This document shows, in pieces, positions 11,580 to 21,596 of a stretch of 64,000 nucleotides of DNA. The stretch is from NCBI GenBank assembly GCA_014526335.1, contig JACTAT010000002.1:7842629-7906628 (forward strand). Direction: 5' to 3'. How positions within the stretch are numbered: the stretch's first letter is position 1; every line of letters begins with the position of its first letter. Origin of the DNA: Chrysaora quinquecirrha. Taxonomy: Eukaryota; Cnidaria; Scyphozoa; Semaeostomeae; Pelagiidae. The position numbers and the translations under genes were made by a program. Under the pieces are notes generated by a model. It was given only the letters and a program-made list of their open reading frames with translations. It ran no database searches and was not told the DNA's origin.

Positions 11580-11650
11580 AATTATTTTCCATGCCTAGAA
11601 CCCAATCTCCTTTAGGTATTTATACGAGCAACGCGCAGCGTTCGACCTTC
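11580..11650 (+). repeat. DIRS left inverted terminal repeat
   Basis: Starts AATTATTTTCCATGCCTAGA and ends near CAGCGTTCGACCT. The inner part matches the right repeat in inverse, while a middle block differs (CCAATCTCCTTTAGG on the left against AAACGACGTGGG on the right). Sequence downstream to 11797 is presumably the promoter/leader. Confidence 0.85.
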
Positions 11651-11796
11651 AACCTGTGGGTGTTTTGATCTGATGGTAAGAGTAAGTGGAGCTCGTGTCG
11701 AGTAAATTTTTAGCTTGTTCATTCTTTTTCTTTCTCTGTAAACGTTAGCTGTTTTTTCGGTAAAAAATTTACACTGGTTTATCTTCGTTTTTAGTT

Positions 11797-12120
11797 ATGG
11801 ATAACCAGAATAATTTACCAAAATTACGAAATATATGCGATGATGAACTTAGGCCTTTGACCGTGCACGTGGACGCCTCGAGTGAGGAGGTTGAACGAAG
11901 GCCTTCCTCTATGAATGAAATGGGGCCATCTGATTCTACTCAAACCCCAAGTGATATTTTATATGAATTTCGACATGAATTAACGAACTTAACGGGGATG
12001 TTTAAAGATTTCATTAATTACAGTATCTCGAAGGATAGGCCTACTTCTGAGCAAAACCGTTCACCGCGCAAAAGGTCTTATGATGAGGTGTCTGTTTGCC
12101 AGACACACGACTCTTTTTGA
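11797..12120 (+). pseudogene. DIRS ORF1 (gag-like), N-terminal part
   Basis: Begins MDNQNNLPKLRN and runs 107 codons. It is rich in charged residues and ends shortly after an arginine-rich SPRKRSYD segment. The frame then closes, and the gag-like reading continues one frame over from about 12080, so ORF1 appears broken by a small indel around 12085-12120. A programmed shift is possible but less likely. Confidence 0.65.
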
Positions 12121-13063
12121 GCATAACTATATGTCTCACTCTCAATGCTACTCGGGAGCTATATCTTCCGCAGGCAATGTGGATGCTTTGTCATCCAAGC
12201 ATTCCAAGTCAGAACAGAGATTGGACCTCGAGTCACTATTTCGTCAAAAGCAGTCAAACTCAGCAAATTCTGAGGGATCAGTCTCACCTCTGAATATGGA
12301 GGATGAAGTTCTTGGCCATGTAGAGAACGAATTGCCTGATATTATTTCAGAGGAGAAAGGTCAAGCTTTGGCCTCTGAAAAGTTGGCCACCAAAATTGAA
12401 AGTTACTGGAAAAATCCCAGTAGTAAATCTGTGGTTAAAGTCTTCAATAGACATAAACAGCCGAAAAATTTAGAAAATTTAATGGTGCCTCCTATGCCAA
12501 AAGTTATTCGGCAAATGCCCTCCTTTAAGGATTTGGTTTCTTCAAGAGAGAAGAAACTTTATAACGTGCAACAAGCTGTAGTAAAGTCAGCACATATAAT
12601 GTCATCTATTGCTGATGATGTGATGACAGCAGAAACCAAAAATAAACAACTTGATACAAAAGCTTTAGTGCTAAAAGCTTTTGATTCCATAGCTGTTCTT
12701 GCTAATTCGAGCATTTCTCTCTCAAATTTGAGAAGATCAAATATAAAGCATATCCTGTCTAAGGATGTTCATGCCTTGTGTGACTCTACTCACAAAGTTT
12801 CGGAGCATTTATTTGGAGATGATATTGAAAAGCGATTGAAAGAAGTCAGGGAATCAAAGAAGCTTTCTAATGTTGCAACTCTAAGGTCAACTGATCAAAA
12901 CTCTCAATTTAGGCATACTTATGGTCGTGGTACAGCACGACGAGGTCGCACTGAAACTTATGCACGCCATGCTAATGGTCGTGGCCAGAATTCTTTTTTA
13001 GAGAGGGGCAACAAATCCCAACCATATTATCGGAACCAGAGGTCTTCAAACTTCAAGAAATAA
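12080..13063 (+). CDS. DIRS ORF1 (gag-like), main part
   Basis: Carries the bulk of a putative nucleocapsid-type protein: an acidic middle, a Lys/Gln-rich helical segment, and a C-terminus rich in Arg, Gly, Asn and Tyr (TYGRGTARRGR, NGRGQNS, QPYYRNQRSS) that looks RNA-binding. DIRS ORF1 proteins lack a universal domain, so the call rests on position and composition. No zinc knuckle is visible. The first ATG at 12080 may simply reflect the frame break. Confidence 0.65.
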   Translation: MMRCLFARHTTLFEHNYMSHSQCYSGAISSAGNVDALSSKHSKSEQRLDLESLFRQKQSNSANSEGSVSPLNMEDEVLGHVENELPDIISEEKGQALASEKLATKIESYWKNPSSKSVVKVFNRHKQPKNLENLMVPPMPKVIRQMPSFKDLVSSREKKLYNVQQAVVKSAHIMSSIADDVMTAETKNKQLDTKALVLKAFDSIAVLANSSISLSNLRRSNIKHILSKDVHALCDSTHKVSEHLFGDDIEKRLKEVRESKKLSNVATLRSTDQNSQFRHTYGRGTARRGRTETYARHANGRGQNSFLERGNKSQPYYRNQRSSNFKK

Positions 13064-14301
13064 ATGTAAATGATTTTGTTAATTCTATTCCTCAAATTAC
13101 TAAATATTTTCTATCGAGAATTGAGAATTTTCAAGCTGGGGCTATTCAGCATTATATAGATCACTGGAACACTATAACAAGTGATTTAGAAACACTGCAA
13201 ACCGTGCAGGGTTTGCAAATTGAGTTTTCTGATTCAATCAATTCTGTTTATTCTGGAAATAGTTCAAATTTTTCAAATGGAGAAATTGAAATATTACAAA
13301 AAGAAATAAAAAAGCTACTGGACAAGGGTGTACTCAAAGAAAGTTTTCAGGAGAAAGGAGATTTTCTTTCCCCAATTTTCCTGGTGCCTAAGGATAAAGA
13401 TGATTTCAGAATGATCCTTAATTTAAAAAATTTAAACAAAGCTATGCCTTATATCCATTTCAAAATGGATACTTTTGATAAAGTTCTGAAATTGATAAGA
13501 CCTCATTGTTACATGTCCTCTGTTGATATCAAAGATGCATATTATTCTATTCCTATTGACCAATCTCACCAAAAGTATTTGAAATTTAAATTTCAGAACA
13601 AATTGTATAAATTTGTTTGTTTACCAAATGGGTTATGTTCTGGTCCAAGAAAGTTTACCAAATTGTTGAAACCAGCTTTAGCTTTTTTAAGAGAACAGGG
13701 TTATATTGTTTCAGCATATATTGATGACATTATCATTATTGATGAATCATATGAAGCCTGCATCAGAGCAACTTTTGAAACTATAAAATTACTAGATTAT
13801 TTAGGATTTGTTGTTCATCCTTCCAAATCTAACTTTATTCCAACAAAGAGCATCACCTATCTTGGTTTCGAAATTAATTCAGAATCAATGAAAATCACAC
13901 TTCCAATTTCCAAGAAACAAAAAATTAAAGAGTTATGTTTGTCTATGCATAACTCTAATGAAACATCAATTAGAAATGTTGCAACTGTAATCGGCACTAT
14001 TGTGAGTTCATTTCCAGCTGTTAAATTTGGTCCATTGCATTACAGAGCTTTAGAATATGATAAGATTTCAGCATTGAAAAATTCCAAGGGCAATTTTGAT
14101 CATTCTATGGTACTTTCTCAAGCAGCTCATAATGATTTAAAATGGTGGATTAATCATACTGAATCCTCTTTTAATGATGCATCCATTTCTAATCCTGAAA
14201 TAGTCATTACCACAGATGCTTCATCCTCTGGGTGGGGAGCTGTGTGTAATGATACTAAAACGAGGGCATTTGGAATATTCATGAAAGAAAGCATCATATA
14301 A
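13060..14301 (+). CDS. DIRS reverse transcriptase and start of RNase H
   Basis: The frame is open upstream of its first ATG (13204) and overlaps the end of ORF1; residues such as HYIDHWNTITSD in that upstream part fit the usual DIRS ORF2 N-terminus. RT motifs, counted from the 13204 ATG, are PIFLVPKDKDDFRMILNLK near 57-75, SVDIKDAYYSIP with the first catalytic Asp near 108, PNGLCSGPRKFTKLL near 141-155 and AYIDDIIII near 171-179. RNase H begins near residue 336 with ITTDASSSGWGA. The frame stops at 14301 in the middle of RNase H, and the domain resumes in another frame at about 14292, so a one- or two-base indel is present. Confidence 0.88.
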   Translation: MNVNDFVNSIPQITKYFLSRIENFQAGAIQHYIDHWNTITSDLETLQTVQGLQIEFSDSINSVYSGNSSNFSNGEIEILQKEIKKLLDKGVLKESFQEKGDFLSPIFLVPKDKDDFRMILNLKNLNKAMPYIHFKMDTFDKVLKLIRPHCYMSSVDIKDAYYSIPIDQSHQKYLKFKFQNKLYKFVCLPNGLCSGPRKFTKLLKPALAFLREQGYIVSAYIDDIIIIDESYEACIRATFETIKLLDYLGFVVHPSKSNFIPTKSITYLGFEINSESMKITLPISKKQKIKELCLSMHNSNETSIRNVATVIGTIVSSFPAVKFGPLHYRALEYDKISALKNSKGNFDHSMVLSQAAHNDLKWWINHTESSFNDASISNPEIVITTDASSSGWGAVCNDTKTRAFGIFMKESII

Positions 14302-15041
14302 ATGTTCTGGAGTTAAAAGCTATTTTGTTTGGTTTATCATCATTGATAAAATCTAAGAATAGCCATATTAAAATACTTACAGACAACATGAATGCAGTTC
14401 ATAGCATAAGGAATATGGGCTCATGTAGGTCTTCATCATGTAATTTAATAGTGAGAGAAATTTGGTTTTGGGCTATCAGGAACAGAAATTGGCTTTCTGT
14501 GTCCTTTATTCCAGGAGTTCAGAATGAAATTGCAGATGCTGAATCTCGAAATTATGAACTTCGGACTGAATGGCAAATTAATCCATCTATTTTTAACTTT
14601 GTAGTTAGGAAATTGAACATCACTTTAGATATAGATTTGTTTGCATCAAGAATCAATTGTCAATTCAAGCCTTTTGCTTCATTTTGGCCTGATCCAGAGG
14701 CTTCTGCAGTTGACGCATTTACATTCAGCTGGTCAACATTTACTTGTTTTTATGCTTTTCCTCCATTTGCAATTATTCCTCAGGTTTTACAAAAAATTTC
14801 TTCTGACGAAGCTGTTGGTCTACTCATTGTACCTGATTGGCCATATAGTTCTTGGTATACTCAATATATGAGACTGTTAATTTCTGAATGTATCATCATT
14901 CCTTCCAGCAAGCATCTGCTGTTACTACCGAATCTGCCAGAGTCTGTTCATCCTCTGCACCAGTCGCTACGACTCCGAGCTGGCATCGTCTCTGGGAAGA
15001 AGCAATACCTCAAGGTATTTCATTTGAAGCTATTGATATAA
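14292..15041 (+). pseudogene. DIRS RNase H remainder and C-terminal domain
   Basis: Continues RNase H out of frame with the preceding segment (NVLELKAILFGLSSL, the LTDNMNAVHSI motif, and IADAESR near the end of the domain). It then carries the conserved DIRS tail with DIDLFASRIN, FWPDPEASAVDAFTFSW, YAFPPFAIIPQVL and GLLIVPDWPYSSW. This tail is typical of DIRS ORF2 between RNase H and recombinase. It overlaps the recombinase frame by about 150 bp, a usual DIRS arrangement. Confidence 0.82.
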
Positions 15042-15967
15042 TCAAAAAATCTTGGTCATCTGGTACTTCAAAACAATATTCTACCTATCTGAATAGATGG
15101 TTTGCTTATTGTCACAAAAAAGGCATTTGCCCAACCGATCATAATGTAGCACATGGTATAAATTTTTTATCAGATCTTTTCAACAAAGATACTTTGGGCT
15201 ATTCAGCCATGAATACTGCTCGTTCAGCATTATCTAATATCATGGTTACAGATTCTGGTATATCTTTTGGCAATAATCCACTTGTTAAGAGATTGCTCAA
15301 GGGCATGTTTAACATTAGACCTGCCATTCCCAAGCATGTTGATACCTATGATGTTGATATTGTACTCCGTTATTTGAAGAGTATGGGCGTCGCAGATACT
15401 ATTCCATTTAAAATGCTTTCTTTTCGAATAGTTACTCTATTTTGTCTTTTATCTGGACAACGCGATCAAACCTTTCCTACAATTGATATACGACTTATGG
15501 ATGTTTCGGATGATAGAGTCATTTGTTATATTGGCGAACGTCTCAAAACGACTAGGCCAAAGTTTCATCAGTCACCGCTTGATTTGAGAGCATTTCCGAA
15601 TTGTAAAGCCATTTGTCCAGTTTTTAATACACAGCAATATATGCACCAATCTTTTCCTCTTCGTGGACCAGGGGTAAAATTATTTATAAGTCATTGCTTT
15701 CCTTTTCATCCGGTCTGTACTTCGACCATTTCTCGATGGGTTAAGACCACCCTAAATTTGGCGGGAATTGATGTTAACGTATTTACGTCTCATTCCACCA
15801 GAGCCGCTTCCACGTCTAAGGCCAAGAGCATTGGACTCTCTTTGGTGGAGATATGCAAAGCAGCTGGCTGGTCAAATTCTGGTGTTTTTGGACGTTTTTA
15901 TGATAAAACTATTAAGAACAATAACTTTGGTAGTTGTATTCTCTCAAACTCAGATATTGTAAACTGA
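14888..15967 (+). CDS. DIRS tyrosine recombinase
   Basis: A 359-codon integrase-type protein that would insert the circular DNA intermediate without making a target duplication. An N-terminal core-binding region at about 50-145 includes KSWSSGTSKQYSTYLNRW. The catalytic domain shows the expected tetrad: Arg192 in LLSGQRDQT, His302-x-x-Arg305 in TSHSTRAAS, Trp328 in KAAGWSNSG, and the nucleophile Tyr338 in GRFYDK. All catalytic positions are intact. The first ATG at 14888 lies inside the upstream frame; actual initiation could be further downstream or by reinitiation. Confidence 0.9.
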   Translation: MYHHSFQQASAVTTESARVCSSSAPVATTPSWHRLWEEAIPQGISFEAIDIIKKSWSSGTSKQYSTYLNRWFAYCHKKGICPTDHNVAHGINFLSDLFNKDTLGYSAMNTARSALSNIMVTDSGISFGNNPLVKRLLKGMFNIRPAIPKHVDTYDVDIVLRYLKSMGVADTIPFKMLSFRIVTLFCLLSGQRDQTFPTIDIRLMDVSDDRVICYIGERLKTTRPKFHQSPLDLRAFPNCKAICPVFNTQQYMHQSFPLRGPGVKLFISHCFPFHPVCTSTISRWVKTTLNLAGIDVNVFTSHSTRAASTSKAKSIGLSLVEICKAAGWSNSGVFGRFYDKTIKNNNFGSCILSNSDIVN

Positions 15968-16118
15968 TTTTCTATCTGTTGTTTTTCTTAAGTTGTATTT
16001 TTCGAGATCGGCTTTGTAGTGACAAAGAAATTGTGTTTGCAAAAAGATTTGATTATTTTTGTTTAATATTATTGATTATTTGCCTGATATCGACACTTTG
16101 CCAGTCTCTTTGAAGTCT

Positions 16119-16244
16119 CGTATAAATACCTAAAGGAGATTGGGTTCTAGGCATGGAAAATAATTAAAAAATTAAACAAACCTTGGTGAAGTTTGATGAA
16201 GATTATTTTCCATACCTAGAACCAAACGACGTGGGATTTATACG
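16119..16244 (+). repeat. DIRS internal complementary region
   Basis: The segment TATAAATACCTAAAGGAGAT followed by GGGTTCTAGGCATGG is the complement of the left terminus. It runs through AATTAAAAAATTAAACAAAC into GATTATTTTCCATACCTAGA, the complement of the right terminus. This is the DIRS template for completing the ends. Confidence 0.85.
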
Positions 16245-16333
16245 CCCACCCACCCTAATAACTAGTTATTTTCCCTTTTTTCTAGTGTTGTTTTTTCAGG
16301 ACTGGCAAGCTCCACTGGTACGTCTTTAAATCA

Positions 16334-16433
16334 GGTCGAACGCTGCGCGTTGCTCGTATAAATCCCACGTCGTTTGGTTCTAGGTATGGAAAATAATCTT
16401 CATCAAACTTCACCAAGGTTTGTTTAATTTTTT
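16334..16433 (+). repeat. DIRS right inverted terminal repeat
   Basis: Runs from GGTCGAACGCTGCGCGTTGC to GTTTAATTTTTT. It extends about 30 bp beyond the part shared with the left repeat, and this extra tail is copied in the internal complementary region. The exact end is ambiguous by four bases (AATT is shared with the flank). Confidence 0.82.
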
Positions 16434-16693
16434 AATTTTGTATACATGGCGGGTAACTCGGTCTGCCGAGTAACTTGGCTAGCCGGGTAACTCGGCTCCA
16501 TATAAACAGGCCCTTAAAGCCCGGAATCCGGAATCCGGAATAAAATAAGTAGAACGATGGAATATCCTTTCCTTGAATCTGGAACATGGAATACGGAGAT
16601 ATAAAGCGGAATATGAGATGTTGCATCAAATTTTTTTCTGCACTATTTTAATTGAGAGAAGTCCAAGATTATGAAAATACATGGGGGATTATT

Positions 16694-17105
16694 TAGGCCC
16701 GGGGGGTACTTCCATTGTTCAATATACTAGACGTGTTACGTGCGGCCCCAATGGGTAACTTTTTAGCACCAATTTCCCTACATATGGGTTAGTTTTTCAT
16801 AAAGAATCTCTGCACATGGGTAGCAAAATATATAAAACTTTTAGAAGTGCATTGCTTTGAAAAGCCTGATAAAGAGTGCGTTTTAGTTTTCAGCGCAAAG
16901 GCCTTTTTGCCGCATTTAGAAATGCCTCAGGCGTTAAATTGGGTTGAAACATTTGAGATATTGGTAGAAATGGGTAAAAAATTTCGTTGTTATTTCTATA
17001 CATGGGTACCACGGGTGACAGAATTTATCGGTAGACATGGGTAGGTTTGGATAAACTGGGCGGCACGTCTAGTCTCTTGAACAATGAAGTACCCCCCCCC
17101 CCACG
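16694..17105. mobile_element. MITE of the GGGGGGTACTTC family, full copy
   Basis: The left end GGCCCGGGGGGTACTTCCAT continues TGTTCAATATACTAGACGTG. The right end is the inverse (CACGTCTAGTCTCTTGAACA, then ATGAAGTACCCCCC). The interior has repeated ATGGGTA motifs. Partial copies occur at 51880-52030 and one end at 36452-36480. Confidence 0.7.
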
Positions 17106-17109
17106 GGAT

Positions 17110-18170
17110 TTAGGAAGCAACAGAAGAGAAGAAAGAGTTAAAGGCGGGAAAATAGAACAATGTCTAGAATACAAATGTCTGAGCAACTGGTTTTACAGAG
17201 TAGGGACTTTTGAAAGGCCGCTGGGAGAGATAGGGAAAAAAACAAAAAAAAAGTTATAGGAAACATAGAAAGCATGGGCGAACAAATAGGAGAATGGCAA
17301 TAGTAGAAAGGTCTACTTGTATAGGTCCCCGGTTTTCAGCACCATCTTTAAAGACGTAAAAATATTGTCGCACCTAAGGAAAAAAGACCACAAAAAGCTT
17401 GGGAGTATATGCATGCACAAAACCTAAAGCGATTATTGAACATGCCAATAACAGCACCATCATGGGAAATCAGGGCTGTCCCTACATTGGAGGTGTTGGG
17501 GGTGCGACATCCCCCTAGAAAAATGACCAGTCGGCAAGTCGGTAGTTTTAGTCGGCGAAATAAATCCTGCATTCATGAATCATTTATAAAGACTTAAAGC
17601 TACGGAAATGCCCCTTTGTAATAGGGCCCATGAAAATTTAAGTACCCTCCTACCCGCCCATTCAATGAAGCAGAAAGGAGTTTTTGTTTGACTCTAGTCG
17701 GCAAATCGAGCGGTCACACCCCCCCTCTCGAAAACTTCTGTCGGGGCGGCCCTGTGGGGAATATACTGTGAAACAGGATTATGGCCTGTGTGCAGTGTAT
17801 CATTATCTACAACAAACTAATGATTGATCACAATTTATTAAACGAACATGATAGATTAGCAACAAGAACAGTACAGGAGCAAGAAGAGAATGGTAACTCT
17901 TGAATGTGGTATAGAGAGATGAAAGAGGAAGCAGAGAAGATGAAAATAGAGATGACTGAACGGGCTGCAAAAGAAGGGAAAAAAGAAGTAAATAGAAGAA
18001 ATGGTAAAAAGATTTCAATCTATGTTAAAAAAGAAGCAAGGGCAATGATCCGAGAGAAAACAAAGTTAAGATTGATTGGAGAGCGCAAAGAAAAATACAT
18101 CTAAAAGAGCTGAAAGTGAAACCATCAGAAATTAGAAAAGTTTTGAAAGTGAAACTAAACATGATTCAAG
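17110..18170. other. no recognised feature
   Basis: Purine-rich sequence with a few short open frames lacking domains or conserved motifs. Homopolymer C runs near 17720 resemble transposon ends, but I could not define an element. Confidence 0.4.
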
Positions 18171-18175
18171 CTAGA

Positions 18176-18580
18176 GACAACATGGCAGAGAGAGGAAAAC
18201 ATATGGGCATGTTCGAAGAACGACTCTGGTTGAATATAGCTATTTCGGTCAAATGATGAAAGATGTTTATCGGTATGCACAACGATGATGATAATGATTA
18301 TGGTGATAATGGTGGTGGTTATGATGATGAACACGATGATAATGATGCTGGTCGGTAGGGGTGATTGTGGTGGTATGGTGGGTGTGGTGGTGGTGGTAGA
18401 AGTGGTTGTGGTGCTGAAGGGGTGGTTGTGGTGGTGGTGATAGGAGTGGTCGAGGTGATGGTTGTAGGGTTGGTTGTGGTGGTGGTGATAGGGATGGTCG
18501 TGGTGATGGTTGTAGGGATGCTTGTGGTGGTTGTGCCGTTCCTTTAGATGTTGCACACCGTCAATGATGGTGATGGTAAT
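18176..18580 (+). repeat. dispersed element with GTGGTGGTGAT minisatellite, copy 1
   Basis: Contains GGTGGTTGTGGTGGTGATAG-like tandem units, flanked on the left by GAAGAACGACTCTGGTTGAA and GGTCAAATGATGAAAGATG, and on the right by CGTTCCTTTAGATGTTGC. The same flanks and repeat occur inverted at 48123-48560, so the whole stretch is one mobile or duplicated unit and not a local expansion. Confidence 0.75.
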
Positions 18581-18650
18581 CATGATGATGATGATGATGA
18601 TGATTATCATTATTATTATTATTATTATTATGACGATTTTCATCGTGAGG
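18575..18650. repeat. GATGAT and ATTATT microsatellite
   Basis: Short trinucleotide tracts (ATGATG, then ATTATT) adjoining the preceding element. Confidence 0.8.
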
Positions 18651-18965
18651 ATAATAATAATGACGATTTGTTTTGAAAACTGTTTTGAAATTGCCGCTCT
18701 TTGGCAAAACTCTTTGATAAATGTTGAGAATGCGTGAAATGTCATTTACCAAAGCAAGGTGGCAATTTTCCAGTTCCATGAAGTAAACAAGGATGAATCA
18801 ATTGTCACATGACCCTAGATTGAAAAAATGCCTGCAGGCCGCGATTGTGAACAACTAACCGCAAATTGCGCATCAATGGCCGAGACGATGGCCCTAATGG
18901 CATTCTTGACAATGGCCCTATTGTTACACGTTTTCCATTGTTCAAGCGTTGGTTAGTTAGTAAGT

Positions 18966-18994
18966 TAGTAAGTGAGTGAGTGAGTGAGTGAGTG
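18966..18994. repeat. GTGA microsatellite
   Basis: About six GTGA units just beyond the truncated end of the BEL/Pao element. Confidence 0.85.
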
Positions 18995-19034
18995 ACATCC
19001 ACCCCACACCAATATGTTCGAATTCTTCGAACAT

Positions 19035-19079
19035 AAAATTATTTTTTATTTGGTTACAATTTACATCACACTCCCCCCT
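19035..19079 (-). repeat. BEL/Pao polypurine tract and 3' LTR stub
   Basis: The minus strand reads AGGGGGGAG, then TGATGTAAATTGTAACCAAA, the same start as the 5' LTR. Similarity stops after about 30 bp, so the 3' LTR is truncated or replaced. Confidence 0.7.
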
Positions 19080-19155
19080 GATTGACGGAGTCAATCAGTT
19101 AGGAAGCGAATAACGAACGGATATAGAATGTATTTAACAAATAATGAGTAGCTAG

Positions 19156-19512
19156 TCAGTGTCTTTGAATCTTATTTACAACGTCTTCATCACGAATTGA
19201 AGTAATCTGAATGTCATTTTCTTTCTCTGAAGAACCTTGAGTCTCAATCTCTCGAATTTCTAGTGGATACAGTTTCTGACTCGGGCGTATCAAGTGAATT
19301 AGCTTCCTTGATTTATCGAGTGTCAATATATCTGCTGCTCGAATATTTCCATCTTTTCCATGTCAAACACGAGTGATTTTTCCAATTTTCCATCGTTGAC
19401 GAGGAATCTTATCTTTGTATATGTGTACGATATCTCCTACTTGAGCAATTTGTTGATATTAAACTTTCTTATTGCGAGTTTGTTCTCGAAGAGACGGCAA
19501 GTACTCTTTTTT
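19156..19512 (-). pseudogene. decayed BEL/Pao integrase C-terminus
   Basis: Across frames and two stop codons the minus strand still shows QVGDIV-like, RQRWKIGKITRV, GKDGNIRAADIL and QKLYPLEI motifs, the usual end of BEL/Pao pol. The last recognisable stop is at 19156. Confidence 0.7.
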
Positions 19513-20324
19513 TCATCGGTTAAAGAAATGTTGTAGCATCTTCTGCAAGTATTTTGACCTTTTAGTTAACGACGTTTTATTTGAAGTTTCGACGTTCGAA
19601 GTAATATCGTGTATATCTAATAATCGACGTCCGCACACCAAGCTTGATGGCGTTAACGGTGATTCGGTGAGACTTTCGTAGACGTACGTTAAGGGTCGAG
19701 AGTTTAGAACCCCTTCAGTTTCGATCAATAAGGTTTCTAATTCTTCGTAGTTAAGTCGAGCGTTACCAAGTATCTTTCGCAGACATCTCTTGGTTAACTT
19801 GACACATATTTCGAAAAAGCCACCCCACCAGCTGGCGGTGGGAACGTTGAATCTCCATCGTATACCGAGGTTGTTAACGAAATTTTGAACCATTTTGTCG
19901 GTGAAAGTTTTCCCATTATCGGAAAGAATCTGAGTTGGTATGCCTCGTCTGCCGATGAAACGTTTGAGTGCACGAATGAATGTACTAGCTAGTAGGTTCG
20001 GTACGAGCTCAAGATGTATAGCACGAGTACTGGCGCACGTAAAAAGAGCTATGTAACATTTCTGCATTTCCTGAGATTTGCTGTATATATCCTTGATGTA
20101 CAATGGACCCGCGAAATCCACTGCGATGTTTGTAAATGCGAGGTCCTCCGAAACTCTAAATGCTGGGAGCGGCGAATTTTCCGGAGTAGTGTATGGCTTT
20201 CCTATCAACCGTTTACAAATGACACATTTTGATAAGAACGATTTTACAATTTGACGACCTTTACAAATCCAGTATTTCGTACGAATTTGAGTTAGCGTTT
20301 CTCGCACACCGTTGTGTTTAACTG
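19513..20324 (-). pseudogene. BEL/Pao integrase
   Basis: Zinc-finger end CVICKRLIGKP, then the DDE core: first Asp in NIAVDFAGPLY, second Asp in QILSDNGKTF, Glu in WWGGFFEICVKLTKR. The conserved ETEGVLNSRPLTYV follows. The 5' end is separated from RNase H by a frameshift. The segment ends at an in-frame stop, beyond which integrase-tail residues remain recognisable to 19156. Confidence 0.88.
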
Positions 20325-21596
20325 CTAAATGCGATTTTCGATGACTAAGTTCGTGAAATGATGGTTTCTTGGCAACAGTACTGGATATTTTGCGTCGTAA
20401 GATAACGGAGCGTTTTCGATTCGGCCACTGACTCGAAGTATACCATCTTTATCAGAAAATATTTTCAAGTTTTTTACCGTTTCTTCGAATTTACTATCCT
20501 TTTGCAAAGATGTCTGAATTTCTGCGTGCCACAATTTTTTTGCATCGTTGATATCTTCCGAAGAAACAAGCGCCGAATAGTTTTGCTTCGCAATTCGCTG
20601 TTTTAAGATTTTGATGAATTTGAGAACGAATGCAGTAACGCGAATGAGTTTATCATAGCTACTGTAATTTTCGCAGGGTATTAATTGATTAATACTTGAT
20701 TTATTGTTGCTCGTATTGATATAAACGTGAGTAACGTTTTCGGAGTCGTTAACTATTTCAGATGCTTCGTTTGCTGCGTCGAAATTTGGCCATTGAGCGG
20801 AGGGTTCTTTCAGAAATGATGGCCCATACCACCACAAACAACTTTTTGCAACTTTTGAGCATGAAGAACCTCTTGATGCCAAATCGGCGGGATTTTCTGA
20901 TGTGGGACAATACCCCCAGGTTTTCTTATCGACAAATTCTCTGATTTGCCGTACGCGATTTTGGATGAATTGTTTATGCACTTTTGTGTCTTGATGTATC
21001 CACCACAGGACAACCTGTGAGTCTGACCAACAATAAACTGAATTTATCGCAATACAGTTTTGTAAGGCTTCGCGTACTGATGTAATTAGTTGCGCCAACG
21101 TTAGTGCTGCCATCAGTTCTAGGCGAGGGATTGTTTCTGTTTTTAAAGGCGCGATTCTGGTTTTAGCGGCAATTAAGCGAGTTTCGACTTCTCCCTTGTT
21201 TGTTTCGATTCGAATGTAAACACACGCCCCATAAGCTATCTGACTCGCATCGGCGAAACCATGTAATTGAACTGAATTGATGTTTTGAATATCGATGTCT
21301 TTCAAGATAGATCTATCTATTTCAATGTTAGGAGAATTTACTGTTTCATCAACTAATTTAACCCAGCGCTGACAGATTTCTGTTGGCAGAACTTCGTCCC
21401 AATCTATTTTGAGTTTGCAAATATCTTGAAAAATTTCCTTGAAAGGAACAATTACTGGAGACAAGAGACCGAGAGGGTCATAGAATTTTGCAGTCGTGCT
21501 GAGTATTAATCGTTTTGTTATAGGCTCCTCCTTATCGGTTTCGAATACAGTAGAAAAATCAATTTTCAAATTATCGTTGTTTTTGTTCCATGAAAT
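20325..21596 (-). pseudogene. BEL/Pao RT end and RNase H
   Basis: Resumes the polyprotein at SWNKNNDNLK after the insertion. It contains the RT thumb (TTAKFYDPLGLLSPVIVPFK) and RNase H (LHGFADASQIAYGACVYI, TIPRLELMAALTLAQL, CWSDSQVVLWWIH, NPADLASRG). The frame closes at 20325 in the zinc-binding part of integrase, where the next-frame reading carries the expected His residues, which indicates a single-base frameshift. Confidence 0.9.

Larger units (their letters stand above)
11580..16433 (+). mobile_element. DIRS-like tyrosine-recombinase retrotransposon
   Basis: A complete DIRS architecture of about 4.85 kb. Diverged inverted terminal repeats lie at 11580-11650 and 16334-16433, both containing the block ATTTATACGAGCAACGCGCA or its inverse. 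An internal complementary region lies at 16119-16244. In that region the complement of the left end is joined directly to the complement of the right end, exactly as a circular-junction template would require. The coding frames in order are gag-like, RT-RNase H and tyrosine recombinase, the last two overlapping. There is no target duplication, as expected of DIRS. Breaks in the gag and RNase H frames suggest this copy is no longer autonomous. Confidence 0.92.
11155..16513. mobile_element. PIF/Harbinger-like MITE split by a DIRS element
   Basis: The left end GGGACTGTTTATATGGAGCC follows TTA (11152-11154). The right end is the inverse (GGCTCCATATAAACAGGCCC) and is followed by TTA (16514-16516), a clean 3-bp duplication. 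The interior repeats the motif CCCGGCTAGCCGAGTTACTC many times in both orientations, including a direct duplication of the left end near 11227. The DIRS retrotransposon occupies 11580-16433. It lies upstream of the SLC35D start codon. Confidence 0.75.

Noticed and set aside
18155..18779. His/Ile-rich frames on the minus strand
   Set aside because: Same minisatellite and adjoining GAT/ATT microsatellite.
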